From: Pantoea eucrina
Lineage (GTDB): Bacteria > Pseudomonadota > Gammaproteobacteria > Enterobacterales > Enterobacteriaceae
NCBI RefSeq assembly: GCF_001691555.1
Contig: NZ_MAYN01000001.1
Location: 186,001-250,000 of the forward strand
Direction: 5' to 3'
Length of the DNA stretch: 64,000 bases
The number at the start of each line of letters is the position of its first letter. The stretch's first letter is position 1. The translations under genes were made by a program, and so were the position numbers. Positions 63,664 through 64,000 of this stretch are shown here, piece after piece. The notes under the pieces were generated by a model, which did no database searches, was not told the origin of the DNA, and saw only the letters and a list, made by a program, of their open reading frames with translations.

Positions 63664-64000
63664 ATGCTGAGTTTGCGTCAACGCGAGCGACGGCAGGCAT
63701 GGGTGCTGCTGGCACCCATGCTGGTGGTCATGCTGCTGCTTACCGCCTGGCCACTAATGCGTACGATCTGGCTGAGTTTTACCGACGCAGCCCTGATCGG
63801 CAGCGGCGATGCGCCCGGCTGGACAGGACTGGAGAACTACCTGTACGCCTTAAGCGATCCCGATTTTCGGCTTTCACTGTGGCGCACGCTCTATTTTACG
63901 CTGGTGTCGGTTGCTTTCGAAGGCGTCATTGGCGTGCTGGTGGCGCTGCTGCTTAATCAGCGGTTTGCCGGCCGCAACGTGCTGCGTGTGCTGGTGATCC
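63664..64000 (+). CDS. Sugar ABC transporter permease, N-terminal part (3' end outside window)
   Basis: Open frame of 112 codons running off the window, beginning MLSLRQRERRQAWVLLAPML behind TAAGGAG. The first membrane helix (VLLAPMLVVMLLLTAWPLM), WLSFTDAALIG and the region GLENYLYALSDPDFRLSLWRTLYFTLVSV are characteristic of MalF/UgpA-type CUT1 permeases. It follows the binding protein in an operon; a second permease probably lies beyond the window. Confidence 0.85.
   Translation, partial: MLSLRQRERRQAWVLLAPMLVVMLLLTAWPLMRTIWLSFTDAALIGSGDAPGWTGLENYLYALSDPDFRLSLWRTLYFTLVSVAFEGVIGVLVALLLNQRFAGRNVLRVLVI

Overview
The window reads as enterobacterial DNA of the Erwiniaceae type, most likely Pantoea or a close Erwinia relative. 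Gene content and order support this: betT divergent from betIBA, a yfiRNB c-di-GMP module, blc, osmB, a yhhW-type pirin gene, and a thiO-thiS-thiG-thiF operon behind a TPP riboswitch. thiOSGF is a known marker of the large Pantoea plasmid LPP-1 and of Erwinia amylovora pEA29, so a megaplasmid origin is plausible. That is an inference: no replication gene, tRNA, rRNA, insertion sequence or CRISPR array was seen.

Layout. 1-4.6 kb: end of a beta-glucoside PTS permease, a 6-phospho-beta-glucosidase, then yfiR-yfiN-yfiB. 4.6-14.2 kb: UV endonuclease, choline uptake and glycine betaine synthesis (betT | betI-betB-betA), and a LysR/omega-aminotransferase pair. 14.2-15.8 kb: two exporters. 16-24 kb: a catabolic operon on the minus strand (DUF1185 protein, alpha/beta hydrolase, flavin reductase fused to a Nudix-like domain, LLM-class flavin monooxygenase, aldehyde dehydrogenase, NCS1 permease) with a divergent GntR regulator and a DUF1330 protein; this is the best candidate for an undescribed pathway. 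24-33 kb: FAD monooxygenase, YdeP-type molybdoenzyme and many small envelope genes. 33-37 kb: PRISE-type reductase, LysR regulator, periplasmic lactonase, LysE exporter. 37-44 kb: an AfuABC-like ABC importer with an inositol-monophosphatase-family phosphatase and a divergent LacI regulator with two matching operators, probably for a phosphorylated carbohydrate. 44-49 kb: DUF2000/AraC pair, then LysR, an Fe(II)/2-oxoglutarate oxygenase, an M14-like hydrolase and an orphan amino-acid binding protein. 49-55.2 kb: alcohol dehydrogenase/LysR pair, a 33-residue membrane peptide, a lipoprotein and thiOSGF. 55.6-59.5 kb: Phd/PIN toxin-antitoxin, type II lumazine synthase, osmB, pirin/LysR. 59.5-64 kb: ROK kinase, hexapeptide acyltransferase and ROK repressor divergent from a sugar ABC transporter that runs off the end.

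The region is a mosaic of small, self-contained catabolic, transport and stress modules. Most have a divergent regulator, and several have a visible palindromic operator in the shared intergenic gap. This suits a plant-associated bacterium with a broad diet and exposure to osmotic and UV stress.
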